NCBI RefSeq assembly: GCF_013377085.1
Contig: NZ_JACAAX010000036.1
Span: forward strand, 1-64,000
Reading direction: 5' to 3'
From: Rhodoplanes sp.
GTDB taxonomy: Bacteria; Pseudomonadota; Alphaproteobacteria; Rhizobiales; Xanthobacteraceae
DNA length: 64,000 bases
Below are positions 38,473 to 47,629 of the stretch, in pieces. The first letter of the stretch is position 1, and each line of letters opens with the position of its first letter. A model generated the notes under the pieces. That model searched no databases. It was not told the origin of the DNA and saw only the letters and a program-made list of their open reading frames with translations. Made by a program: the position numbers and the translations under genes.

Positions 38473-38680
38473 CACGCTCTCCTGGCAAGCGACCGGGCTG
38501 GCGAAGGACCGAGGCGCCGGGGCCGATCGGCCGCCAGTATAGCGGCGCCGGCCGGCCGGTCGAGCAAGGCCGGTCGCACCGATCGCACCGCGCCGGCCGA
38601 TTGCCGCACGGGCTCGCCCGCGGCTAGGATGGGATACGCCTCGGTTCCCGTGGCCAGCCTCACTGGCGGCACCCTCCTCC

Positions 38681-39430
38681 ATGCTCGACCTCTCCACGAT
38701 CCTCGCCACGCTGGCGATCATCCTGTTCGCCGGCACCGTGAAGGGCGTCGTCGGGCTCGGCCTGCCGGCGCTGTCGATCGGGCTCCTGGGCCTGATCATG
38801 CCGCCGGCCGAGGCGGTCGCGCTGGTGATGGTGCCGGCGCTGGTCACCAACATCTGGCAGATGTGTGCCGGCCCGCATTTGTCCGCGCTGACGCTGCGGC
38901 TGTGGCCGCTGCTCCTCTCCGGCTTCCTCGCCACGCTGGTCGGCCTGTGGACCGGGTTCCTCGCCGCCGATCACGGCGGCGCCGCCAGCGCGGCGATCGG
39001 CGCCGTGCTGGTGACCTACGGCGCGCTGGGCCTGAGTCCGCTGCGGCTGTCGGTTCCGCCCCGGCGCGAGCCGTGGCTCGCCCCGGTCATGGGCGCCGTC
39101 TCGGGCCTGGTCGCCTCGTTCACCGGGATCGTGATGGTTCCGGCCGTGCCCTACATGGAGGCGCTGGGCCTGCGCCGCGACGAGCTGGTGCAGGCGGTCG
39201 GGCTGTTCTTCACGGTGTCGAGCGCCGCCCTGCTGCTCGGCCTCGCCCAGGCCGGCGTGATGGGGACCTCGGTGGCGGCCCTGTCGGTCGCCTCGCTGGT
39301 GCCGGCGGTCGCCGGCATGGCGGCCGGCCAATGGGTGCGCCGGCGCATCCGGCCGGACGCCTTCCGGGTGGTTTTCTTCCTCGGCCTGATCGGGCTCGGC
39401 ATCCACCTCCTGGCGCGCGTTGTGCTTTGA
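38681..39430 (+). CDS. TauE/SafE family sulfite exporter-type membrane protein
   Basis: A 249-aa inner-membrane protein with about seven or eight hydrophobic segments. The N-terminal half contains GTVKGVVGLGLPALSIGLLG and PPAEAVALVMVPALVTNIWQ, and the C-terminal half FFTVSSAALLLGLAQAG and LGLIGLGIHLLARVVL, the repeated pattern of the TauE/SafE family. Proposed substrates are sulfite, sulfoacetate or other organic anions, not resolved here. It is divergent from the CoxE-like gene across about 208 bp. Confidence 0.88.
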   Translation: MLDLSTILATLAIILFAGTVKGVVGLGLPALSIGLLGLIMPPAEAVALVMVPALVTNIWQMCAGPHLSALTLRLWPLLLSGFLATLVGLWTGFLAADHGGAASAAIGAVLVTYGALGLSPLRLSVPPRREPWLAPVMGAVSGLVASFTGIVMVPAVPYMEALGLRRDELVQAVGLFFTVSSAALLLGLAQAGVMGTSVAALSVASLVPAVAGMAAGQWVRRRIRPDAFRVVFFLGLIGLGIHLLARVVL

Positions 39431-39554
39431 ACGGCCATGCCCTTTGGCCCGCTGGCGCGCCCACGACCTCGTCGGCGACACGGTTCCGCCTCGATCTTGC
39501 CGCGCCGGCGTAGTGAACGAGGCGCAGGCTGGGCACAGCCGGCAGGAGATCGAT

Positions 39555-41657
39555 ATGCGTTCGTGGCAAAACGGGCTTTTGGGGATGGCGCTCGCGGTGG
39601 GCGTCGCCTCCGCCGTGACGGCGCCGGCCATCGCGCAGACGCCGCTCGCTCCGCCCCCCGCCGCCACCCAGGTGCCGCTCGCCCCGCCCCCGACCGACGC
39701 TGCACCGACCGACACCGCGCCGCCCGCCGCCCCCCTGCCGGAGCCGGCTGTCGGCGTGTCCATCGACTGGCAGGTCCGCAACGGCTTCCGGCTGTTCCGC
39801 GACGAGCGCGACTTCGTGCGCCATGCGGCGGCCGAGCGCGGCCGCACCGTGCTGGCGGCCGAGCAGACGCTGGCCGTCGACACCGGCGGACGCGGCTGGG
39901 CGCGCGACACCGTGGTGCGGCTGTGCACGGACGCGGCCGGCCGCGTCATCGACGAGTGCATGCGCGACGGCGTGCGCGAATCCTACCTGAACCCGGCCGA
40001 CCACCGCATCGAGGCCCGCGTCACCGGCGCGGTCGAGCCCGAGGCCCAGTGCAGTTGGACCTTCGAGGACGGCGACAGCCTGCCCCGCAGCCTGACGGCG
40101 AGCTGCCGCGAGCCCGTGAACCTGCGCGCCGGCTACGGCAAGCCGACCGTCGCGGTGGTCGACATCGCGGTGCCGGGCGGCGTGCCGCGCCGGGCCACCA
40201 CCGAGATCCTGGTGCAGGACCTGCTGATCGCCGGGATCGGCGACTCGATCGCCTCGGGCGAAGGCAATCCGGACCGTCCCGTGGTGCTGTCCGACGAGGG
40301 TTTCTGCTTCCGCCGCTTCATCGCCTCCGGCCGCAACGAGTTCTTCCGCCCCGGCCGCTACGGCTTCAAGGGCGACAAGGCCTGCGACTCGGGGCGCGGC
40401 GCCGACAACGACCGGGCCGAATGGGCCCGCCTGTCGGCCCGCTGGATGAGCGCGCCGTGCCATCGCTCGCTCTACAGCTACCAGCTCCGTGCCGCGCTGG
40501 CGCTGGCGATCGAGAACCCGCGGATCGCCGTCACCTTCCTGCCGCTCGCCTGCACGGGCGCGACCATCGAGGTGGGCCTGTTCGGCGGCCAGGCGGCGCG
40601 CGAGCTCAACTGCGGCGCCAACGGCGCCACCGCCTGCCCGAGCCGGGTGCCGGGACAGATCGCCCAGCTCCGCGACCTGCTGGCCAAGGCGCAGAAGACC
40701 CAGCCGCAGCGCGCCCTCGACCTCGTGTTCCTGACCGTCGGGGCGAACGACGTCGACTTCTCGGGGCTGGTCGCCGATGTCATCATCGAGTCCGCCGGCG
40801 AGCGCGGGCTGTTCCGGCGCGCCGGCGTCATCGGCAGCATCGAGGCGTCCCAATCGGCCATGGACACCACCCTGCCGACCGGCTTCCACAAGCTGCGCGG
40901 GGCGCTGAAGCCGCTCGTCGGCGGCAACCTCGACCGGGTCGTCTACGTCTCCTACGGCCATCCGGCCCTGAGCCCGAACGGCGGCGCCTGCCCGACCAGC
41001 CGCGACGGCTTCGACGTCCACCCGGCCTTCGGGGTCGATGCCGACCGCCTCGCCCCGGTGGCGCAGTTCGTCCAGAGCCGCTTCTTCCCCCGCCTCAAGG
41101 CGCTCGCCACCTGCTCGGGCGGCGTCGTGTGCGGCGATCCGGGCCGCGAGCGCATGACCTTCGTCGACGCCCACCAGAGCGCCTTCGCCGACCACGGGTT
41201 CTGTGCCCGCTCCGCCAACGACCCGGCCTTCGACCAGGAATGCTTCTCGCCGGCCGGCACCAGCTTCGCGGCCGGGCCGGTCGAGGGTGCGAGCGCGCCG
41301 CTCGGCTGCGGGGCTCGGCCGAGCGACTTCCGCCCCTATGCGCCGCGCGCCCGCTGGATCCGCACGGCCAACGACAGCTATTTCGCCGCCATGACGTTCC
41401 CGGAGGGCGTCTCCGCCACCATGCAGCCGAACGACCTGCACGACGCCACCTGGGGCGTGCTGTCGGCCGTCTATGGCGGCGCCGTCCACCCGACCGCCGA
41501 GGGCCATGCCGCGATGGCGGACGCCGCCCTGCCGGCCGCCCGCGCCGTGCTGCGGCTGCCGCAGCCCGACACCTCGATCGTCGCCGAGCCTCTCCCGGCG
41601 CCCGCGCCCGGCCCCGAGCCGATGGTGCCGCAGACCGCCGGCCAGCCGCCGCGCTGA
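39555..41657 (+). CDS. Exported SGNH/GDSL-type hydrolase, 700 aa
   Basis: The signal peptide MRSWQNGLLGMALAVGVASA ends near AIAQ, followed by a Pro/Ala linker. Hydrolase blocks are visible: block I GIGDSIASGEGN (nucleophile serine), block III-like LTVGANDVDFSG, and block V VHPTAEGHAAM (Asp/His region is AVHPTAEGH). It is likely a periplasmic or secreted esterase or lipase. The C-terminus is proline-rich. The ATG at 39555 is favoured over 39420 because it starts the signal peptide. The length is greater than that of simple GDSL lipases. Confidence 0.85.
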   Translation: MRSWQNGLLGMALAVGVASAVTAPAIAQTPLAPPPAATQVPLAPPPTDAAPTDTAPPAAPLPEPAVGVSIDWQVRNGFRLFRDERDFVRHAAAERGRTVLAAEQTLAVDTGGRGWARDTVVRLCTDAAGRVIDECMRDGVRESYLNPADHRIEARVTGAVEPEAQCSWTFEDGDSLPRSLTASCREPVNLRAGYGKPTVAVVDIAVPGGVPRRATTEILVQDLLIAGIGDSIASGEGNPDRPVVLSDEGFCFRRFIASGRNEFFRPGRYGFKGDKACDSGRGADNDRAEWARLSARWMSAPCHRSLYSYQLRAALALAIENPRIAVTFLPLACTGATIEVGLFGGQAARELNCGANGATACPSRVPGQIAQLRDLLAKAQKTQPQRALDLVFLTVGANDVDFSGLVADVIIESAGERGLFRRAGVIGSIEASQSAMDTTLPTGFHKLRGALKPLVGGNLDRVVYVSYGHPALSPNGGACPTSRDGFDVHPAFGVDADRLAPVAQFVQSRFFPRLKALATCSGGVVCGDPGRERMTFVDAHQSAFADHGFCARSANDPAFDQECFSPAGTSFAAGPVEGASAPLGCGARPSDFRPYAPRARWIRTANDSYFAAMTFPEGVSATMQPNDLHDATWGVLSAVYGGAVHPTAEGHAAMADAALPAARAVLRLPQPDTSIVAEPLPAPAPGPEPMVPQTAGQPPR

Positions 41658-42148
41658 GGCGGCGCGCCGCCGCGCCGAGGCGCCGCCGGCCGTCGTTCTG
41701 ATATTTACTGATTTCTCTGAATGCGGGAATTCAGTCTTTCTGATTCTCCTGAGTTCTGATTTCGCCGAACTGAACAAACGAGCGCCGCCCCTTTCATTCG
41801 CGTGCCGGTCGACACGAGACGTCATGTAGCCCCCTCCGGCTATACCTGTCTCGCATGCCTGCCCGTGCAAACCGGTTCCGCGGCCCCCGAGGCCTTGCCT
41901 TCATGGCGCGCCGCCGTCACTGCTGCGGTCACCCCCCGACACGTCCGCAGGGGCGGGCCGACCGGCCCGCTCCCTCGAACGGAACCTTCACGGCCCTCCC
42001 GTCGATCGCGACCGGCCTGGCGACGGTCGCGTGTCGACGACGAACCGCGGGTTCCCCCGGATTTAAGAGACGGCCGACCGGAGTATGGTGGTCGCATCGC
42101 GGCCGACAGACTCGAGGGCCGGCCGGGCGCCAGAGAAACGGGCAGCCC
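41658..42148. promoter_or_regulatory. Control region upstream of the hydrogenase unit
   Basis: A 491-bp gap with an A/T-rich segment at about 41697-41780 (repeated CTGA words and a CTGAAT-N6-ATTCAG palindrome), then a GC-rich leader to the start at 42149. The open frame extending from 41855 is Arg/Pro-rich and rejected as coding. Confidence 0.55.
41698..41774 (+). promoter_or_regulatory. Iteron-like CTGA(T/A) direct repeats
   Basis: CTGAT or CTGAA/G occurs at 41698, 41708, 41717, 41740, 41749, 41756 and 41770, mostly 7-10 bp apart. The copy at 41717 is part of the inverted repeat CTGAAT-GCGGGA-ATTCAG. It could be a multi-site regulator binding region. Confidence 0.4.
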
Positions 42149-44155
42149 ATGACCGAAGTCAGCTACGGCGTCTGGGACGGCGTCGTCTACGACAGTCGCG
42201 ACGGCACATCGTCGCGACGGGACAGCGAGCTCCCCCCGCTCGCCAATTTCGACGTCTTCGACGAGCACAACCGCATCCGCGCCTTCTTCGGCGACCGCGG
42301 CTTCTTCATCTTCGACGAGAGCGTCAGCCTCCTCGACGCGCTGTGGCGCCAGATGGTGGAGGCGGCGGACCAGTCCTGCGGCAAGTGCACGCCGTGCCGG
42401 ATGGGCACCGTGCTGGTGCGCGACGCGCTCGACGCACTGCGCCGGGGCGAGAGGAGCCGGCTCGGGCTCGCCGACATCGAGATGCTGGCCGAGCAGATGA
42501 CGGCGACCTCGATGTGCGGCCTCGGCCAGACCTGTGCGCGCGCCCTGCTGGCGGCGCTGCGCAGCTTCCGCGAGGTGATCGAGGCCGAGCTCGCGCGCGG
42601 CCCGCAGCCCGAGCAGCACGGCATGGCCTACATGACGGCCCCCTGCATCGAGGCCTGCCCGTCGCGCATCAACGTGCCGCGCTACATCGACTACATCCGC
42701 GACGGCAAGCCCGAGCACTCGCTCGGCGTGATCCTGCAGAAATACCCGATGGCCGCCACCTGCGGGCGCGTCTGCGTGCGGTTCTGCGAGATGGCCTGCC
42801 GGCGCAAGTTCGTCGACGAGGCGGTCGGCATCAAGACGCTCAAGCGTTACGTCGCCGACCAGCAGTCCGGACCCAACGCGCTGACCTTCGGCCGCGAGCT
42901 GATCTCGCAGCCGCTCGGCGCCGACATGCGGGTCGCGGTGGTCGGGGCCGGGCCGGCCGGCGTCTCCTGCGCCTATCACCTGCTGCTGCACGGCTACCAC
43001 GTCGACATTCTGGAGGCGATGAGCGAGCCGGGCGGCATGGCGGCGATCGGCATTCCGGCCTACCGCCTGCCCAAGCACGTGCTGCACGCCGAGACCGACA
43101 TCATCACCGAGCTCGGCGGCCGCTTCTTGTTCGACCGTGCGCTCGGCAAGGACTTCTCGATCGACGACCTGTTCGCCCGCGGCTACCGCGCCGTGTTCCT
43201 GGCGATCGGCTGCCAGCAGGGCATCAGCCTCGGCGTCAGGGACGAGGATCCGACCATGCCGGGCTACAAGTCCGGCATCGGCTTCCTGCTCGAGGTGCAC
43301 GACCACGTCGCCAAGCTGCGCACGATCGCGCTCCATGGCGAGGTCATCGTGGTCGGCGGCGGCAACGTCGCCATGGACTGCGCCCGCTCGGCGCTGCGCA
43401 TGGGCGCCGAAAAGGTCCACGTCGTCTACCGCCGCACCCGCGAGGACATGCCGGCCGACTCGGAGGAGGTCGAGGCCGCGATCGCCGAGGGCATCGTCTT
43501 CCACTTCCTCACCAACCCGGTGCGCGTGGTTTCCGAGGATGGCCGCATCGTCGGCGTCGAGGTCGCCACCATGCAGCAGACCGCGCCCGACGGGCAAGGC
43601 CGCCGCAATGTCGCGGCGGTGCCCGGCACCGAGCGCATCATGGGCTGCACGACGCTGATCGCGGCGATCGGCCAGCAGGTCCGCAAGGGCTCGCTGACGA
43701 CCGAGGACGGCATCAAGTTCGACCGCTGGAACTGCGTCGCCGTCGACACGGTCGACCTGTCGACGTCGCGGCCCGGCGTGTTCGCCGGCGGCGACTGCGC
43801 CTCCGGCCCCTCGACCCTGATCCACGCGATGGCCAACGGGCTGAAGGCGAGCCGCAGCATCGACGACTGGATCCGCCTCGGCCATATCGCCTTCCAGCCG
43901 CGCACCCGCATGCGCGAGCTGCTCAACGACAACCGCATGCTCGCCGACGACGCCGTCGAGGTGCCGGTCAAGCCGCAATACCGCGTGCATCACCCCGAGC
44001 TCGACCCGTCGGTGCGCAAGCAGATGTTCGAGGAGGTCGAGCAGACCATCAGCCCCGAGCAGGCCTATCGCGAGGCCAAGCGCTGCATGCGCTGCTACCG
44101 CACCTATTCGGTCATCACCGAGAACGCGATCGCCAACATCTCGAACGGAGCATGA
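42149..44155 (+). CDS. NuoF-cluster/GltD-like flavoprotein, hydrogenase-associated NAD(P) oxidoreductase
   Basis: A 668-aa fusion. The N-terminal part carries a NuoF-type [4Fe-4S] site (CGKCTPCRMGT from residue 77, last cysteine in MCGLGQTC) but lacks NuoF's FMN domain. A GltD/NfnB-like section follows with CIEACP and CGRVCVRFCEMAC cluster ligands, the FAD loop VGAGPAG (about 265-271), the NAD(P) loop VGGGNVAMD (about 402-410) and VFAGGDCASGPS. A further CMRC pair lies near the C-terminus. It probably moves electrons between NAD(P)H and the hydrogenase encoded next (4-nt ATGA overlap). It starts at the ATG of 42149. Confidence 0.9.
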   Translation: MTEVSYGVWDGVVYDSRDGTSSRRDSELPPLANFDVFDEHNRIRAFFGDRGFFIFDESVSLLDALWRQMVEAADQSCGKCTPCRMGTVLVRDALDALRRGERSRLGLADIEMLAEQMTATSMCGLGQTCARALLAALRSFREVIEAELARGPQPEQHGMAYMTAPCIEACPSRINVPRYIDYIRDGKPEHSLGVILQKYPMAATCGRVCVRFCEMACRRKFVDEAVGIKTLKRYVADQQSGPNALTFGRELISQPLGADMRVAVVGAGPAGVSCAYHLLLHGYHVDILEAMSEPGGMAAIGIPAYRLPKHVLHAETDIITELGGRFLFDRALGKDFSIDDLFARGYRAVFLAIGCQQGISLGVRDEDPTMPGYKSGIGFLLEVHDHVAKLRTIALHGEVIVVGGGNVAMDCARSALRMGAEKVHVVYRRTREDMPADSEEVEAAIAEGIVFHFLTNPVRVVSEDGRIVGVEVATMQQTAPDGQGRRNVAAVPGTERIMGCTTLIAAIGQQVRKGSLTTEDGIKFDRWNCVAVDTVDLSTSRPGVFAGGDCASGPSTLIHAMANGLKASRSIDDWIRLGHIAFQPRTRMRELLNDNRMLADDAVEVPVKPQYRVHHPELDPSVRKQMFEEVEQTISPEQAYREAKRCMRCYRTYSVITENAIANISNGA

Positions 44156-46002
44156 CGATGGACACCAGGGACATGGTCATGCCGGCCGCGACGGAGCTGA
44201 CTGCGACGATCAACGGCACGGCCGTGACGGGCCGCAGCAACGAGACCATCCTGGAATGCGCGCGGCGCCACGGCGTCTACATTCCGACGCTGTGCGAGCT
44301 GCACGACATCGACCACGCGCCCGGCACCTGCCGGGTCTGCCTGGTCGAGATCAAGGTAAAGCACGCCGACAAGACGCACCTGGTCGCCTCGTGCACGACG
44401 CCCATGCAGGAGGGGCTCGACATCCACACCCGCACGCCCGAGCTGCGCGAGATGCAGCGCCTGCAGGTCGAGCTGCTGCTCGCCGACCACGACCAGGACT
44501 GCGCCACCTGCATCCGCCACGGCAAATGCGACCTGCAGGACGTCGCCCAGTTCGTCGGGCTGCGGCAGAACCGCTTCTACGATCCCGCCCGCGTCGCGGC
44601 GCGGCCGGTGGACGAGTCGTCGCCCGCCCTGATCCGCAACATGAAGCGCTGCATCCGCTGCCAGCGCTGCATCGCCATCTGCCGCGACGGCCAGGGCGTC
44701 GACGCGCTGATCCAGATCAACAGCGGGCTGGAGACCGCGGTCGGGCTGCGACATGGCCTGACCCAGAAGAATTCCGCCTGTGTCACATGCGGCCAGTGCG
44801 TGCTGGTCTGCCCGACCGGCGCGCTCGGCGAGCGCGACGAGACCGACCGTGCGCTGGAGATGATGTACGATCCCGAGCTGATCACGGTCGTGCAGTTCGC
44901 CCCCGCCGTGCGGGTCGGCTTCGGCGAGGAGTTCGGCCTGCCGCCCGGCACCAATGTCGAGGGCCAGATCATCACGGCGCTGCGCCAGCTCGGCGCCTCG
45001 ATCGTGCTCGACACCAACTGGGGCGCCGACCTCGTGATCATGGAGGAAGGCACCGAGCTGCTGCATCGGCTCGCCGAGCGCAAGCGCCCGACCTTCTCGT
45101 CGTGCTGCCCGGCCTGGATCAATTTCGTCGAGCGGCACTATCCCGACATCATGCCGATGCTGTCGTCGACCAAGTCGCCGCAGCAATGCGTCGGCGCGCT
45201 CGCCAAGACCTATCTGCCCGAGAAGATGGGGATCGACCCGGCGCGCATCCGGGTGATCTCGATCATGCCCTGCATCGCCAAGAAGGACGAGATCGTCCGC
45301 CGCCAGCTCGTCCATGACGGCGTGCCCGAGGTCGACGTGGTGCTGTCGACGCGCGAGTTCGCCCGGATGCTGCAGCGCGAGCGCATCGACCTGAAGTCGC
45401 TCGAGCCGTCCACGTTCGACAACCCCTACATGAGCGAGTACTCGGGCGCCGGCGCCATTTTCGGCACCACGGGCGGCGTCATGGAGGCGGCGATCCGCAC
45501 CATGTACTACGTCGTCAACAGCCGTGAGCTCGAGCACATCGAGATCGAGCAACTGCGCGGCTTCGAGGGGGTGCGCACCGCGACGGTCGAGCTCGGCGGC
45601 GAGATCGGCCCCGTGAAGATCGCCATGTGCCACGGCCTGAAACCCACCCGCCAGATCGTCGAGCAAATCCGTGCCGGCAAGTCGGATCTCGATTTCGTCG
45701 AGGTCATGGCCTGCCCGGGCGGCTGCGTCGACGGCGGCGGCACGCTGCGCTCCAAGAAGGCCTATCTGCCATACGCGCTGAAGCGCCGCGAGACCCTGTT
45801 CGCCATCGACCGCAACCGGCCGGTGCGCCAGTCGCATCGCAACGAGCAGGTCCAGGCGCTCTATCGCGACTATCTGGGCGCGCCCAACTCCGAGAAGGCG
45901 CACCACCTGCTGCACACTTATTATACCGACCGCAAGATCGAGATGACCCAGACGGTCCGCGAGGTGTGGGCCGACATCAAGATGATCGGCAAGGTATATT
46001 AG
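44152..46002 (+). CDS. hydA: [FeFe]-hydrogenase, M3-type large subunit
   Basis: A 616-aa H2-evolving or H2-oxidising enzyme. The N-terminal [2Fe-2S] domain has cysteines starting at C48. A His-ligated cluster is in HDQDCATCIRHGKCDLQ. Two [4Fe-4S] motifs are CIRCQRCIAIC (from 167) and CVTCGQCVLVCP (from 210). The H-cluster motifs are FSSCCPAW (315-322), MPCIAKKDE (from 372) and MACPGGCVDGGG (from 519). MEEGTELLHRL and STKSPQQ supply proton-path residues. Motif 1 has Ser for the usual Thr, and motif 3 continues TLRS instead of QP. No hydE, hydF or hydG lies in this window. Confidence 0.93.
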   Translation: MTMDTRDMVMPAATELTATINGTAVTGRSNETILECARRHGVYIPTLCELHDIDHAPGTCRVCLVEIKVKHADKTHLVASCTTPMQEGLDIHTRTPELREMQRLQVELLLADHDQDCATCIRHGKCDLQDVAQFVGLRQNRFYDPARVAARPVDESSPALIRNMKRCIRCQRCIAICRDGQGVDALIQINSGLETAVGLRHGLTQKNSACVTCGQCVLVCPTGALGERDETDRALEMMYDPELITVVQFAPAVRVGFGEEFGLPPGTNVEGQIITALRQLGASIVLDTNWGADLVIMEEGTELLHRLAERKRPTFSSCCPAWINFVERHYPDIMPMLSSTKSPQQCVGALAKTYLPEKMGIDPARIRVISIMPCIAKKDEIVRRQLVHDGVPEVDVVLSTREFARMLQRERIDLKSLEPSTFDNPYMSEYSGAGAIFGTTGGVMEAAIRTMYYVVNSRELEHIEIEQLRGFEGVRTATVELGGEIGPVKIAMCHGLKPTRQIVEQIRAGKSDLDFVEVMACPGGCVDGGGTLRSKKAYLPYALKRRETLFAIDRNRPVRQSHRNEQVQALYRDYLGAPNSEKAHHLLHTYYTDRKIEMTQTVREVWADIKMIGKVY

Positions 46003-46369
46003 GCCGGCTCTCGACGGAGATGAATCGACCGACAAGCCCCGCTCGTCCCCGCGAAAGCGGGGACCCGGAGTTCTGGGCGTGGCCCCTGGATTCCCGCTTT
46101 CGCTGGAATGAGCGGAGTGTGGGTCGAGATCGGCGAAGAGTGCTTCAGGCGGAGCGAGCAGAGCCGATTCACGGCGCGGCAGACGCGGCGGCGCAGTGCC
46201 ACAGCGTCATGTTTCGCGCAGCGAATTCGAATCACGACATGCAGCGCTCTCCGGCGCGCGCTTTGCCGCACCGACAGGCGGCTTGTCATGCGCTCCGGGC
46301 GGTGACACTTCTTCAAGTCCCCCCGACGGAGCGCAACGCCGCTCCACCCCGCACGATCAGGAGCAGACC
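46003..46369. other. Intergenic region after the hydrogenase gene
   Basis: It contains the family B repeat at 46011-46145. The remainder holds no convincing gene. The frame extending from 46196 into the next gene is rejected. Confidence 0.5.
46011..46145. repeat. Family B intergenic repeat, copy 2
   Basis: It matches the copy at 3819 almost throughout: CGCTCGTCCCCGCGAAAGCG in the left arm, GGGCGTGGCCCCTGGATTCC in the right, then GGGTCGAGATCGGCG. One base change (TTCGCTGGAATGAG) breaks the right hairpin. Confidence 0.82.
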
Positions 46370-47359
46370 ATGTCGCTGCGCCACCGTCTCGTCGCTGCCG
46401 CCGTCGCCGCCGTCGCGGCAGCCGCCCTCCTCGCCGCAGCCGCCGCGCCGGCCGGCGCACAGGACTTCCCGAACCGCACCATCAAGATCGTCGTGCCGTT
46501 CGCGGCCGGCGGCGGCGTCGATACGCTCGCCCGGCTGCTGGCCGAGCGGATGCAGGCCCGGCTCGGCGTCAACGTGATCGTCGAGAACCGCGCCGGCGCC
46601 AGCGGCACGCTCGGCGGCCAGAGCGTCCAGCAATCGACGCCGGACGGCTATACGCTGCTGTTCTCCTCGAACACGCATTCGATGACCAAGCAGGTGATGG
46701 CCAAGCCGCCCTACGACCCGGTCACCGACTTCGTCTCGATCGCGCGGGTCGGCGCGGCGCCGCTGCTCACCGTGATGTCGACCAGGATGCCGCAGAAGAC
46801 GCTCGCCGAGGTCGCCGCCGCCGCCAAGGCCAATCCCGACCAGTGGACCGCCGGAACCCCGGCGCTGGGGTCGCCCGGTCACCTCGCCACCATCGAGTTC
46901 ATGCGGCTCACCGGCACCAAGCTGACCGTGACGCCCTATCGCGGCACCGCGCCGGCGCTCACCGACGTCGCCGGCGGCCACATCCAGCTTCTCACCGACG
47001 CCATGGTGGTGCTGCTGCCGATGGCGCGCGACGGTAAGGTCAAGGCGATGGCGATCACCACGTCGAAGCGCAGCACGCTGGCGCCCGACATCCCGACCGC
47101 GGCCGAGAGCGGCGTTCCCGGCCTCGAGGTGATCTCGTGGTACGGCGTGTGGGGGCCGCTCGGCATCCCGGCCGACGTGGTCCAGAGCCTCAACAAGGCC
47201 ATCCAGGACGCGACGCGCGAGCTCGCCTCGTCGGGGCGGCTCACCGAGATCGGGGTCGAGCCGATCTACGAGACGCCGGAGGCCTTCGCCAAGTTCATGG
47301 CGACCGACGTCGCCCACAATGCCGAGCTGCTGGCCTCCGTCGGCTTCCAGCCGCAGTGA
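46370..47359 (+). CDS. Tripartite tricarboxylate transporter-type (TctC/Bug) periplasmic binding protein
   Basis: A 329-aa extracytoplasmic receptor. The alanine-rich signal peptide (residues 1-30) ends near GAQDFP. Bug-family signatures follow: RTIKIVVPFAAGGGVDTLAR, VIVENRAGASGTLGGQSV, DGYTLLFSSNTHSM and DIPTAAESGVPGLEVISWYG. The ligand is usually a carboxylate or aromatic acid. The membrane partners TctA and TctB are not adjacent, as is common for Bug proteins. The ATG at 46370 is preceded by AGGAGCAG. Confidence 0.92.
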   Translation: MSLRHRLVAAAVAAVAAAALLAAAAAPAGAQDFPNRTIKIVVPFAAGGGVDTLARLLAERMQARLGVNVIVENRAGASGTLGGQSVQQSTPDGYTLLFSSNTHSMTKQVMAKPPYDPVTDFVSIARVGAAPLLTVMSTRMPQKTLAEVAAAAKANPDQWTAGTPALGSPGHLATIEFMRLTGTKLTVTPYRGTAPALTDVAGGHIQLLTDAMVVLLPMARDGKVKAMAITTSKRSTLAPDIPTAAESGVPGLEVISWYGVWGPLGIPADVVQSLNKAIQDATRELASSGRLTEIGVEPIYETPEAFAKFMATDVAHNAELLASVGFQPQ

Positions 47360-47389
47360 GGCGATGACGAGACGCGCGTCTCGATCGTT

Positions 47390-47420
47390 CGCTCGTCCCC
47401 GCGAAAGCGGGGACCCAGGG
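47390..47420. repeat. Family B half-element, copy 3
   Basis: Only the left arm TTCGCTCGTCCCCGCGAAAG plus CGGGGACCCAGGG is present, directly followed by a complete family A repeat at 47450. Confidence 0.7.
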
Positions 47421-47449
47421 CATCGACACGACGCGCCACGCATATGAAG

Positions 47450-47544
47450 CGTCATGCGCGGGCTCGACCCGCGCATCCATCACACTTCGCGAAAACGCCT
47501 TGTTCGCAGAATGATGGATCGCCGGGTCGAGCCCGGCGACGACG
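47450..47544. repeat. Family A intergenic palindromic repeat, copy 6
   Basis: It starts CGTCATGCGCGGGCTCGACC and ends TCGAGCCCGGCGACGACG. The end is GACGACG rather than ATGACG, as also in copy 8. Confidence 0.88.
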
Positions 47545-47629
47545 CCGAGACAAGACGTCGTGCCTCGCCTGACGATGCGCCTCGTCCCGCGCAAAAATCC
47601 TCCGCCGCCGACCTGCAGAGAGCCCTCCC

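Noticed and set aside
41855-42148. N-terminal extension of the hydrogenase-associated flavoprotein
   Set aside because: It is Arg/Pro-rich without domain character and lies in the presumed leader.
42085-44151. Upstream in-frame extension of the hydrogenase gene (frame from 42085)
   Set aside because: It overlaps the whole flavoprotein gene in another frame. The ATG at 44152 overlapping the TGA is a normal coupled start.
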